DNA from: Rhynchospora pubera
Taxonomy: Eukaryota > Streptophyta > Magnoliopsida > Poales > Cyperaceae
DNA: 64,000 nt
Assembly: GCA_028095005.1 (NCBI GenBank)
Contig: CM051461.1
Location: 162,226,574 to 162,290,573, forward strand
Reading direction: 5' to 3'
The translations under genes and the position numbers were made by a program. Under the pieces are notes generated by a model. That model searched no databases. It worked only from the letters and a program-made list of their open reading frames with translations, and was not told the origin of the DNA. This document shows, piece after piece, positions 1 to 11,169 of the stretch. Numbering within the stretch: position 1 is the stretch's first letter; every line of letters starts with the position of its first letter.

Positions 1-475
1 ACTTTATATATTAAAAAATTGTTTTGAGTCTTTGTGACGAAAGGAATATCTCAATATAATCATCTACTATAATCTCCATCGTATTACTGAAATATTTTTG
101 AACAGTCATAATTGATCCATCTCAGCCTACTACATTGTTCCTTTATCATCATCATTATTGTTGTTTTTTATTTTTATTTTTAAATGTTCATCGATAAATT
201 TGTTTATTTTAAATGTTAAATGCAAGCAAAAATAACTGATCATTACATAATCTGTGAACGTATATATTGTAAGCTACCTTAATACATGATAATTGTTTAT
301 TTTGGAGTGGGGTTTTTTTTCTTTGTTAGAAAATTCAAAGCCAATATAATTTGGAAAATTTTGGTTTGTTATTTAAAATTTGGTTTTGATAGTTGATACC
401 AAGCTCAGAACTCGATTAATATTAAGAAAGAAGCTAGCTAGGGACAATTATGATATAACTTATAGAATTAGGTTT
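1..475. other. AT-rich intergenic, nothing recognised
   Basis: No coding pattern, repeat boundary or RNA gene could be supported here. It is plain AT-rich plant intergenic DNA up to the foldback element that starts at 476. Confidence 0.5.
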
Positions 476-909
476 GAGGAGGGTTCCAATGCCAACATTT
501 TGGTTGTTCCCAAATGCCAACATTCTATTATTTAGTTATTTTTTTTCAAATTTAAAATAGCAACGTCAAATCTGAACTGCTCATCTTATTTAACTTAACA
601 ACCGATGCATTTTCATATAAGTTTCATAAATTTTAGAGTTTATTTGATACTCCATCAAGAGATAGAAAAATAAACGAACCTTATTAATTATGATAGATTC
701 ATTATAATACATTCATGTTTTAGCCTTTGATGGAGTATCAAATAAACTCTAAAATTTACAAAACTTATATGAAAACACATCGGTGGTTAAATTAAATAAG
801 ATGAGCGGTTTGAATTTGAAGTTGCTATTTTAAATTTTGAAAAAAAATAACTAAATAGTAGAATGTTGACATTTGGGTCAACCAAAATGTTGGCATTGAA
901 ACTTTACTC
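476..909. mobile_element. Mutator-like foldback MITE, 434 bp
   Basis: The two halves are long inverted repeats: the left arm (from the CAATGCCAACATTTTGG motif to about 690) reads as the reverse complement of the right arm (about 713-909). The flanks carry an imperfect 9-bp target-site duplication, ATTAGGTTT on the left and GTTAGTTTT on the right (7 of 9 match). A 9-bp duplication with long inverted termini is typical of Mutator-type non-autonomous elements. A relative of exactly the same length lies at 26020-26453 inside the first NPF gene. Confidence 0.75.
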
Positions 910-1338
910 GTTAGTTTTAGTTGAGATTGTTATAAATGAACCAAAAATCTAGCATCCGTGCTATGTAAGGAAGTGATGATTCCTCTGTCTAGTCTGTCAA
1001 AAAAAAAAAAAGGAAGTGATGATTCTAATTATTGATTACTTACGATATGAGATCAAAGGAAGGGGGTGTGGACTGGCCCCTTCGTTCCACTTACCCCGTT
1101 GGATGAGTATCCTTTGTAATTTTTTAAAACTTAAAACACGCAGGGGTTGTTTTTCAATCTCAACCGTTGGATCTAATTTTGACGGGCAGATTTTTAAAAG
1201 CCGCATGAATTTCGACAGTTCTGGTATTAATTACGGAGCATCCATTAGTGATAAGATAGTTCGGATTAGAAAACAACCACTGCATGGCCACGTAGAGGAT
1301 TTCATTCTGTCGTACGTTGCTCGTCTAGTATTTTTTTC
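910..1338. other. Unassigned intergenic, somewhat less AT-rich
   Basis: A stretch of more ordinary complexity at about 1050-1300 contains an open frame of about 110 codons. It has no recognisable domain and runs into the following LTR, so it is not called as a gene. Nothing else is recognised. Confidence 0.4.
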
Positions 1339-3103
1339 TGTTAGAGATATGTCCTAGAAGCCAATCTTTTTTGCTACTTTTATGGTTTTATGTCATTGAT
1401 GATTTTATATCATTTGTTCCTTGATTTATGTGTTGACAGTTCATTCAGGTTGAGGACCTGAAATATAGATTACTACTTTTCATTTAGTAGTAAATGACAA
1501 CAATAAATCTAAAACGTCCATAATCTTGATAATTAACAAGGAACATTAATTATCAATAAGATTAGTATGCAAGTTAAGAGATGATTAAGTTCTATAAATC
1601 ATAGGTTAAGAGTACCAACTTAATTGCATATGTTTATGTTAATTGAACATAGTACAGGACATGACCCAACGAAATAAAAATATGGATTGTGTTATGTGTC
1701 ATTATTTATTTCGTTATGATTTTGATTCTAAGTTTGAGATGTTTATCTTTTCCACATGAGGATAGGTTCAATAAATATCGTCTACCGCTGATTCCCGATA
1801 AGGGCTGCTATACGGACGTTATTTATGTTCTCTTGAATTGTGCGGGGAAAAGCTAAATTATCAAGAAAACCGTATGTCCCTCATTAATTCATTTAGTGAG
1901 TGACGATATCTATTTGGGCCCCTTGATGGAGATAGATTGTTTGATAGCAACTGATACAATTATCTCTAGATCAAGAAACGTATAATCTACAAGAATGACA
2001 CATTCCTATCTTGGATTATACAATGATATCGTGAGACATAAGAATCAAAATAGAGAAATACTTTTATTCTCTTATGCATGATTTAAATACTGTAGCAGTA
2101 CATTATTTATGCGAATTGTAAATCATAACGTGTTGCTAGATACCTCTTATGATTATTGGAATTAAATATCGATTTAATTCCATGTCCAACTTAGCATAAA
2201 TCCTCAAAGGGTCACACAGATCGAAATATAACCAAACGGTACATTAATCATTTATTTGCATCAGTGTGTTTTTGCGAAAATATGATAAGTTGATTAATTG
2301 ATTATATGTCTATATAATTAATTAATTCAAACGGATCATATCGAAATGATTTAATGCACAAGCTAATCCCATGGTAATTATTAATTAGTTAATAATTATT
2401 CAACACAACACAATTTAATATAAATAGTTATATTAAATTGAATTAATGGGCCGATATTTATTATTGAATAAATAGCCCAAATAAAGAGCACTAAATAGTG
2501 GATTGAATGAGTTGATTTAATAATCAATTTGGAGAGCTTGCAAAGCCCATTTGGGCCCATATATGGCCGGCCACAAAGGAAGTGGTAGGTAGGTGGCACG
2601 ATGGTAAATAAAGGGAACTTATTGCTAGGGTTTGAGCATTATAAAAGGACCCTTGTGGAGGCTCCTTGCTCCTCTCTCTCTCTTCCCTTCTTTGGCCGCC
2701 ACCCTCCTCCCCTTTTCCCCTCTTTGGCCGCCACCTCTCTCCCCCTCTCATCCACCTTAGCTCATGTGTTGAGCACAACCATCTCTCCACTTAATTAAAG
2801 AGAATTAAGAAGGCGAGAACGCTTGGGATTAGCCTAGACCTTGTAACTTCTAGCAAAGCTTGTAAGTCTTGGTTAATTTCGTGGTGGACTCGAGGACGAG
2901 TTTGGCACGAAGGAGGAGCTAGAAGCGCGCACCACCTACAACCTAGCCGGTTCGAGCCTCTTGATTACTATATCAAGAGAGGTATACCTTTGAACCTTTC
3001 TCTTTGTGTGAATGACTAAGTGCTAGATCTTGTTTTGCATGTTTGTTTGTGGATAATTAGGAGTAATTAACCATAAAAATGAAAATTATGCACTTTACTA
3101 ACA
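1339..3103 (+). mobile_element. Solo LTR (1.77 kb), family shared with 29441-31206
   Basis: The segment begins TGTTAGAG and ends CTAACA, the TG...CA form of an LTR. It aligns along its whole length with 29441-31206, for example at CATTCAGGTTGAGGA and CGTCTACCGCTGATTCCCG. Flanking 5-mers are TTTTC and TCTTC, a 4-of-5 match that suggests a decayed target-site duplication. A TATA-like TTATAAAAGG near 2638 followed by a pyrimidine-rich leader fits LTR promoter structure and sets the + orientation. No primer-binding site, gag or pol lies next to it, so it is best read as a solo LTR left by recombination between the two LTRs of one element. The superfamily cannot be assigned from the LTR alone. Confidence 0.8.
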
Positions 3104-3120
3104 TCTTCAAACATGAATTA

Positions 3121-3451
3121 TGGGTGTGTTTGGATCATCTAAGAATAAAATTAGAATTAGTTATTCAGAGTAAAATATATTATTCCTAAACAATCAAGAA
3201 TATATATATTTTTTTGATCTAGAGTGTTATTTTTAAGTGGTCCAACATCCGGATTAAATTTTTTTTTTCAAAGATATTTGGATCATCTTTTCAATTCAGA
3301 TTAAAAAATAGTCCCAATCACTTCTTAATCCATATTATGAAGATGATCCAAAGATAATTCACATTAATATTTTTTACTCTAAATAACTAATCTTAATTTT
3401 ATTCTTAGATAACTAATCTTAATTTTATTCCTAGATGATCAAAACGGCCCC
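3121..3451. mobile_element. Tourist/PIF-Harbinger-like MITE
   Basis: Inverted termini read TGGGTGTGTTTGGATCATCT on the left and, on the opposite strand, GGGGCCGTTTTGATCATCT on the right. The arms are long and internally repeated around ATAAAATTAGAATTAGTTA. A TTA trinucleotide flanks both ends (3118-3120 and 3452-3454), the usual PIF/Harbinger target-site duplication. Confidence 0.7.
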
Positions 3452-3454
3452 TTA

Positions 3455-4814
3455 AGTAATTAACGCAGGCCGGACACAAAGATCTGCATAGTATTGATCA
3501 GTGTGCCAGCGAGTTAGTCAAATATAGCATATTTTCTTTTGCCTTATAGTCTTATGAACCACCAGCCAGCTAATTAAGTTGGATAAGGTGGACTGGTGGA
3601 GAGTCGCATGACATTGATATGCCAGGCAGGAGATTGTCAGGAGCTCCCAGAAATCGTACTACACATCTATTACATGTTACGACCAGACCAACCAATAATC
3701 GTTCAAACAGGTACATGATGGAAAATAACATCAGCATCCGTGTATAAATAAGAGGCGACAATATCTTGATCGGAACAACTAATTGAGCTGACCAATCGAT
3801 CTCTTGTTGGGCCATTCGGATCAAAAAATACGTTTATAATGTTTCATAATTAAATGCTTTTAATGATGCATCTAGCTAGACCTGTCTTGATCTAGCTTTA
3901 TAAGGTGGAACGACTCATCTTAATTGGAACTGTCGTGTTAGTTAGTCAGAGTCGATTTGAGAATCTGGATTTATTACCAATTTTAGGTTGGTGGCTGGTA
4001 ACAACTTTTAGACAGAGCATTTAAAAACTTGATCATCATTTTTCTTTGTTTTTTTATAGAAGAAAAAAGCAGCTGTTCGAAAATTGTAAGAGATTCCAAA
4101 GTTAAATTGTCCTATTTATGATATGAAGTCTCCCAAACTGAATGTGATCAAATCTACATGTTCTTTTACCAAATTGACTTCTATAAGGTCAATTGCCTAT
4201 GTTTGTACCAAATTCTACAACCGGTGAAGATACGGACCGTGACCAAATCATACTATCAACATTCTAATCAATATTGTTAATCGTGTAATTAAAATAAAAT
4301 AATTCAATCAACCGAAAGAATTAAAGAGGGAGAGGGATGCTTTTTTAGGAGAAAAATAGGCTGGTTTTATCAACTAGAGAATGGGTCTAATGGTTAAAAT
4401 AGATACACGACAAAAATGGAAAAAAAAGGAGAAATTAATGGGAGAGCAGGACACAAAAAGGCCGGAGACAAGTAGCGCATGCGGTAACCAGGTTACCAAA
4501 GAATTTCAACAATATGTCATTTGTAGCAGGTAAGTTGCGCCCAGTTTTTCTTTGGTTTTTTTATAAGAGTGTCTTGCACTGATAAGGGTTGTTTTTTTTT
4601 TTCATTTTTTTTAATAAATACATTCATAAGAATTATAAAAATTGATATATTTTATTTTGGATTCAAACCTATATATAAATAAAATGTACTTATAACTAAA
4701 AAGGCTGCATTACCAATGAGTAAAAAAATAATTCTTTTAGTTATAATTTAAAGCCCCCACGGCCAATCGAAAATTTTCATCAATTAATCAATTAACAACC
4801 GAATTTATCGAGAA
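3455..4814. other. Intergenic, nothing recognised
   Basis: No protein motif, RNA gene or bounded repeat was found. The 3470-3830 part is more complex than its surroundings and holds a short minus-strand open frame without recognisable domains. Confidence 0.4.
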
Positions 4815-4955
4815 TTAATTTTAGTCTAGTGGCAAATGCCTATGCATTTTCATTAGAGGCCTTGAGTTCGAAACAAATCGGAGGTCATTCCGACATTTAT
4901 TTAAATTCGAAATAAGTTTGAAGGCCTTGACCCCAATAAAAAAAGAACAATTGAA
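4815..4955 (+). mobile_element. tRNA-derived SINE-like unit
   Basis: An RNA polymerase III A box (TAGTCTAGTGG, 4822-4832) matches the consensus TRGYNNARNNG. It is followed 33 nt later by a B box (GTTCGAAAC, 4866-4874) matching GWTCRANNC. No tRNA cloverleaf can be drawn, and the segment runs into a short A-rich end after CCTTGACCCCAATAAAAAAA, so a SINE is more likely than a tRNA gene. A similar tail (GACATTTA..., then CTTGACCCCAATTTAT and an A run) occurs at about 9596-9690, suggesting a second partial copy. Confidence 0.5.
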
Positions 4956-5584
4956 TTTATCAAGTATTTAAAAAAAAAGACATTTTTTTATTTGTCAGTT
5001 CATTTTTTACAAATTACAAGGTTTCCTAATAGATAGAAACAATGTACAAAATAAATGATTAATATATATACCACCCGACACAATTGCAAATTCCTGAATA
5101 CATTAAACTCAAAACTACGTGGAATTCAATCCTAGCACCGCATGGATCAGAGGTGACCGAAACCTATCAGTGCCGAGAATGCTCTACGTGGTTAGCAATG
5201 TTGCAAACACTAATCTATATTTTTCCTACAGGTGTTCTGATAATTGGTGACATGCCGAATAGTGTGCCCTTTGTATACACGTCCAAGGTCAGGAACCCAT
5301 ACTTATTAGTCAAATGTTTACAAGACAAGTTGTAGAGACTAGAGAGTTAGGTGCAGAAAGAGGTTATATTTTTCATGGACCACGCTTGGGAAGGACGGAG
5401 ACATGGTCCATGGGCGACAGTCAACATGACAGTTGCGGCTTTGTATTGACTCGGTTGAGTGTCCTGATGCTTACGTGTCAACAGAGGAGAGGTGGAGGAC
5501 CCACATTGCCAACCATCCCTTCTCGGAATGCATCCAAGCCTTGTGCCATGTTTGTTTCTTTCGGCCTTTTGGTGGTGTCATTTA
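4956..5584. other. Unassigned region of higher complexity
   Basis: About 5080-5580 is less AT-rich than its neighbours and has overlapping plus-strand open frames of 83 and 107 codons. Neither shows a domain, signal peptide or family resemblance I recognise, and no splice-consistent gene model emerges. It could be a gene relic, a promoter or unique intergenic DNA. Confidence 0.3.
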
Positions 5585-5593
5585 GATTATTAT

Positions 5594-5955
5594 GGGAATG
5601 TCTAGCGTTCAACATGTTGGCACATACATTAGTCTAATCTTACAAAATTTTAATTTTTGAGATTAAAATAATCGATCTGAACCGTTTAAATTGTTTTCCA
5701 TAATAAAATTTCAGTGAAGACTAAATTTTATATATTTTAAAATCTTTTTACTATTTTTTTTAGAATTTTTAATATTCTCAATATAAAAAGTTATGAACCT
5801 CCAAATTTAGAAATTTGAAAAAATATAAAAATTGATATTTAAAGAGGTTTTAATATAGAGATCATATTGAGCTGCTCGGATCGTCCGTTTAAAATTTTAA
5901 CAGTCGACGTTCGGATCGTGTTTGACGTCCCATATGTTTGATTCTAGCATTACTC
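5594..5955. mobile_element. Mutator-like MITE with perfect 9-bp TSD
   Basis: The element starts GGGAATGTCTAGCGTT and its other end, read on the opposite strand, is GAGTAATGCTAGAATC. The direct repeat GATTATTAT flanks both ends exactly (5585-5593 and 5956-5964), a 9-bp duplication characteristic of Mutator-type insertion. The internal sequence is AT-rich without coding capacity. The terminal motif resembles that of 59310-59621, so both probably belong to one family. Confidence 0.75.
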
Positions 5956-5964
5956 GATTATTAT

Positions 5965-8595
5965 TGAATCCGGATTAAGATATACTTAAGCATCAATTTA
6001 GGTGATGGTTGCTGCTGATTGACTCAAAAATTCATGCTTTAAAGCAATCATTAATCACTAATAATAAAATAATTCCATTATTACCCGGTTTGATTTTAAA
6101 AGTCAGGTTTACTTGTGCATTATCCTTTTTTTTTTATTTCAGTCATAGTTTCTACCACCAGAATTTATTCGCAGCGAAGGAGGTATATATAGAACAACAT
6201 ATGTTAAAATTTAATATCCATGCATGGGATTTGGTGCCGATGACATTTAGTGATGCTGGATAATGTTAATTTAGCACGCAAAAGTAATTAGTAAGTCAAA
6301 CGGTTGACTTAAATTTTTTATTTTAATCCCATCAATTTGCTTAAGAAGGTCGTAAACACTTCTATTTTTTTCCCCTAAAGATACGGAGGAGGCAGATATC
6401 AAAATCATCAGTAGCTTGTGCCAAGTTTTTCATGAAGGGGAAAAAAAATCAAGTCGTCATAAATTTGCAATCAACTGCTTGTTTAAGTATACAATATATG
6501 TTCGAAATAGCAATATTTAAATTATCACGTAGCTTATTTTAGCCACTATAGACATTATTCCGTTTTTTTTTTTAAAAAAATACAATTATACAACCATATA
6601 TGTTCTGATAGATTACACTACTATTTAGAATTATTTACGCAGTCTTCTTCAATGTTCAATATGATTTATAAATGTGCCTAAATGAATTGAATTACCCGGT
6701 TTGTATTAAAGTCCGGATTATGAAATAGTAAATGAACAAAAAGGAGTAAATCTAGCATTATTGCACGGATCGTTTATTTTACATTGGAGGATCCCACTCA
6801 ATTCTTACTCTCTCACAATCTTGTCCTCTTCAAAAGACCCCTTCCTCATGCTCTTAATTTGTGCACACCATCGTTGATCTCTACATTAAGCAGCTTTTTG
6901 TTGAGCTCAAGACTCTGTTAAAAACTTTTTAAACCCTTGTCTTCCTAACGTTCAACATGATTAATTTTATATAGACACAATTACAATACAATCAAATTGG
7001 TGGACCGTGGATCTATTTTTATTCGTATCAAATAATTGGTCATCCGCTATCTTCGGCAATTTAGATCCCTGAATTGAACAATCATTCATCTAACAACGCG
7101 TTTTCCATATACTTAAAATTTCTCACACCATACCACAAAAAGTTTTTCATTTTACAGATCCCCTGCCATTTGACCAAGCCTTTCTTATTTTTCTAACCAT
7201 GATTTCCTTTATAAAACACTACACCAAGAGGGAACCTAAGTCTTTTTTTTTTTTAATAATTGATAGCAGTTATCGAACTTAAGTCTTAAGGTGAATTATT
7301 ATTGAACTTGATCTGCATGTAGGGTGCGCTTGGATATATCACTCTTTATTTGGATTAAGTTAATCAAAATAAAAAAAAGTATTACTTCTAAACGATCAAG
7401 AATATTTTTTTTTCAATTTAGAGTGTTATTCCTAGGGGAATTCGAATGTTGAATACATTTTATTTTTAGTATGTTTAGATTATTTTTTAATAGAATTAAA
7501 ACGTTGTTAGAGATCACTTTTTAAATTCACATTAAAACATTATCCAAACATACTAAAAATAATCATATTTATTTTTTTTATGGGAAGCGGGAACTCCGAA
7601 TTTTCCAACTTTATTTTTATGTGACTGCATTACTTTTTCAAAAAAAAAAAAGATCAAATAAATTTAGATTTAAAGTTGCGATGATAAAAAATCATGGGGT
7701 CATATTTGTTTATGAAATCATGGTAATGAAATCCCTTATGTAATTTAGATCTTAAATTGAATTAAAAAAAATGAATTATCATCATATTTGGTCCCTTATA
7801 TTTATTTCTAGAAATTGCAACTTCTCCGAATTTCCTAAATTTCTAAGGAATTCAAACGGCCCCTTAGATCCAGCTTCCCCTAACTACATATTTACCTCAT
7901 TTGTTTTATATTTCTTGCTGAGCTTAAAACGCAATAAAGCTCCGTAGAGGAAGGTATCCAGAATATTCTACACAAGTGTAGGACCGTACAACATAGTCAG
8001 GAGTCAGGAGCCAGTCGGTGGCTCGGTGCTCTCGTGCTTAGACATTACGATTTTCCACAGAAGCTGTAATTTTTTTTTTTCAGAAATTGTACAGCTGCTG
8101 TAATTATTGAAAGCTATATAACTTTTTGAGATTCCCACGGATCAAAGTTTTTCCCGGATGAATTTTAAAAGAGAAAGTATTTCCGGATGAACTGCATTAC
8201 CGATGGTAATTAGCTGTTGGACTCGATCTAACGCGTATTATCAGTTTTGTTAAGAATTAAGCAAAATCTTCAGTACACATATCACAAAATTTATACGAAA
8301 ATTTTCCAAAATAATAAAAGAAACTCCCATATATTTTAGAATTTTATTGACATCTCTATTCCACCGTCAGCAATTGGTACAGCCGTCCAGATAGAAACTA
8401 CAAAGGGAACACTGTCTTAGTCGAATTATGATACTGGCCAGCATTAACTTTCATGAAACTCGTTCTTCCTTTTTTTTTTTTTTGGTAGTTCAAACTCATC
8501 AAATTCATTCTACCTCTATTCCAACTTGTACCACGTGGCGGTGCAACTAAAAGTAAAAAAAATCCATTAATCGTACATTCGAATGTACAAATTTC
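5965..8595. other. AT-rich intergenic with degenerate repeats
   Basis: No gene is supported. A possible decayed PIF-like element spans about 7320-7865 (GGGTGCGCTTGGAT on the left, CGGCCCCTTA on the right), but its ends do not pair well. The rest shows only homopolymer runs. Confidence 0.35.
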
Positions 8596-9328
8596 GGGTG
8601 TTTGTTTGTGTAGTAAGGAGTTACATAAGTTAAGGATGCCTAAGTATTTATGTAGTGTTATGTAATAGATTTTTGGTTGCGTAGTAAGGATGACTAACTT
8701 AATGCATGCATATATTCATGTCAAAAGACTAAAATACCCTTATATTCATACCTTTAATTAATTATTATTCTTAAATCATTATTATTAATAATTAATATTA
8801 CTTGTTAACTATTATTAATTATAATAATTAATCTTTATTATTAATTATGATTTTTTTATAATTATTGTTGCTTATTAAATATTATTATTTATTAAATAAT
8901 ATTAATTATTTGTTAATTATTAATTATTAATGATAATAAGAAATTATTTTATTATTATGAAATATTATTAATTATTTAATAATAAAAAATTTTATTTATT
9001 AATTATTTTAATTAATTATTATTATTAACTCATTATTATTAATAATTAATATTGCTTGTAAAATTATTATTAATTATTAATTATAATAATTAATATTTAT
9101 TATTATTTATGATTTTTTAATAGTTATCGTTACTTATTAAATATTATTATTTATTAATTATTATTAATTATTTCTAAGGGGTATTGTTGGAAAAAAATTA
9201 AAGGGGACCATACATAACTTATGCAACCTAGTTATGTATCCTTAAAGCATCTTATGTAAGAGGTGTTTGGTGACTAAAGAATGCATAACTTAAGTTATGT
9301 ACCTTTTAAGTCACAAACAAACGGGGCC
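8596..9328. mobile_element. PIF/Harbinger-like MITE with (ATT)n interior
   Basis: Terminal inverted repeats pair GGGTGTTTGTTTGTG on the left with, on the opposite strand, GGCCCCGTTTGTTTGTG on the right. Subterminal TACATAAGTTAAGG and TACATAACTTAAG also pair. TTC flanks both ends as a 3-bp duplication. The interior (about 8757-9170) is an extreme ATT/AAT-rich tract. A related half-element occurs at about 46985-47110, sharing TTAATGCATGCATATAT. Confidence 0.6.
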
Positions 9329-10334
9329 TTCAGTTTTTACAGTAACCCTCAACTGTAAGGCAACAAGGCAAATATTTTCTTGTGAGTAAGAAAATTGAAA
9401 TTAAGTTGCTGCTTCAAGCGACTCTTTAAAGTTATTTTTTTGTCTTTTTTTAATTGTAATTACACTGTTATTAGAAAAAATGAGCATCATACTGTACATT
9501 AAGCCACTCAACTATTGTATTCAACTTTTTCGAAAGTGTTGCTTCGGTTCAGATGGATTGAAAGGATCTACATTGCCTCGGTTCAACTTTTTCGAAAGTG
9601 TTGCCTCGGAGGAGGGAGGGGTCTTTTATAGACATTTAATTTTAAAATAAATTGAGAGACTTGACCCCAATTTATCTTAAAAAAAAACTGAACAATTGTT
9701 CATCAATTGCTTGATAAATAAATAATTGATATGTACTTTCGATATTTTTTTCCATTAAATGGCACCAAAATTTTTTTCTTTTTTTCTGAAATATACCTAG
9801 ACAAGGTATGTTCTACCTTCATTCATCATGTGGAATTGCATGTTTGTACACAAGGTTACGATCTTTTAATTTTTCTTGTATCCTTCTTTGGTTGAGATCC
9901 TTGATATCAATTTGTTACTAAGCGCATCTTGATAAAAATTAAATACTTAGAAAAAACATTATAGTAAGAAATTATAATATGACAAATTTAAAAGGTCTAG
10001 AACTCCATTATCTTTGTATAGTGTCAGTGTCTAAAATCTCAAAAAAAAAAAGTGTTAGTGTCTACATAAGCAAATCGTACATAATGGAAATTTAGATCCG
10101 CACTAAAGTCGATAAAGTCTCATCATTATCATTGATACCCTCCGAACTAGAAATGTGGGCCTCTTCATAAAAGTGGTCTCTTCAAGCTAAGCTTTCAAGT
10201 AAAGTCTCATCTTCATATTCCCGTACCAAATATATAAAAATAAATACTACCTCATTAAGTTTCCCATAACAAATTTCTGTTACAGTACAATTTCACAAGC
10301 TAATATATCAATGATTATATATACATGAGAAAAG
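9329..10334. other. Intergenic, partial SINE tail only
   Basis: Apart from the SINE-like tail around 9596-9690, which resembles the tail of the 4815 unit, and an imperfect local duplication of a GTTCAACTTTTTCGAAAGTG-type motif at about 9520-9605, nothing is recognised. Confidence 0.35.
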
Positions 10335-10475
10335 ATGGTGCATGTGGTCTAGTAGATCCGGTGATAAGAAAACTGGACTGACTTTTAAAAGTTCCAGAGT
10401 TCAAGTCTGCATGCTTGCGATAGGCTTGGCGAGTCAACGTAAAAACTCAGCCATATATACAAGAATGATGATCAA
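10335..10475 (+). mobile_element. tRNA-derived SINE-like unit
   Basis: An A box (TGGTCTAGTAG, 10345-10355) and a B box (GTTCAAGTC, 10399-10407) are spaced 43 nt apart, as in tRNA-derived pol III promoters. No acceptor stem or anticodon arm can be formed convincingly, so this is read as a SINE head rather than a functional tRNA. The 3' limit is not defined. Confidence 0.4.
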
Positions 10476-11009
10476 GATCGGAGTGTCATTTCTAGAATAT
10501 CCCAACTTGTTTGTGATAAAAGACTTTGACTTTAATTATTAAAAGCAATGATAACCACAGAAATGTCCTTTTAGTAATATAATATTTTTTAAGGAATGCA
10601 ATGCAAATTATGCAATACAAGTATACAACAACAATAATAATAAATATAAACACTGAACTATAAGCTCGCTTGCTAAAAGTCGCTTTCTGCTGCTTCGATG
10701 CACCCACAAAAGCAATCAGTCAATATTTTAGACCAAGAGTAGCGCGCAGATGGGATGAACCATAACGGAAAACACATTCCGGCCCCACTTTCAGTGAAAC
10801 AAACTAAGATACTATTCTGTGCGCCTACTTTATCTAACGTTCAACAAAAAGTGTCTCCATCATGAAAAAAAAAAAACCACTGGTAGCGCGACAGCAACCA
10901 GCATATAATCATCCATTCTCCTCTACGAATTCAAATTAATAATTAAAATCAGATAAACACAGCCAAAAAAAAAAAAAAAAAAATTCAAAACCTTCCCCTC
11001 CAATCTATC

Positions 11010-11018
11010 TATATAATA
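11010..11018 (+). promoter_or_regulatory. Putative TATA box of the ORP gene
   Basis: TATATAATA lies about 150 nt upstream of the ORP start codon, after a poly-A and pyrimidine-rich stretch. The position is plausible for a core promoter with a leader of roughly 120 nt, but no transcript evidence is available. Confidence 0.4.
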
Positions 11019-11169
11019 AAAAGCACCTCGCACTTGCAACGAACCTAACATCAGTCTTCCTCTCCACACCACTTCTCTCTTCTCTCCAGAGATCCAATTT
11101 GTACCAATTTTTTGATCTCCATGGATCTCTGATTGGTTCGTACTGGTACCGAACCTCGTACCAGCCACC

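Noticed and set aside
1016..1357. 113-codon open frame as a gene
   Set aside because: No domain, starts in a poly-A context and runs into the LTR boundary; chance frame.
5314..5637. 107-codon open frame as a gene
   Set aside because: Overlaps another frame, no domain, and its end enters a MITE.
10345..10407. A and B boxes as a functional tRNA gene
   Set aside because: No acceptor stem, anticodon arm or terminator T run at the right place; SINE-like instead.
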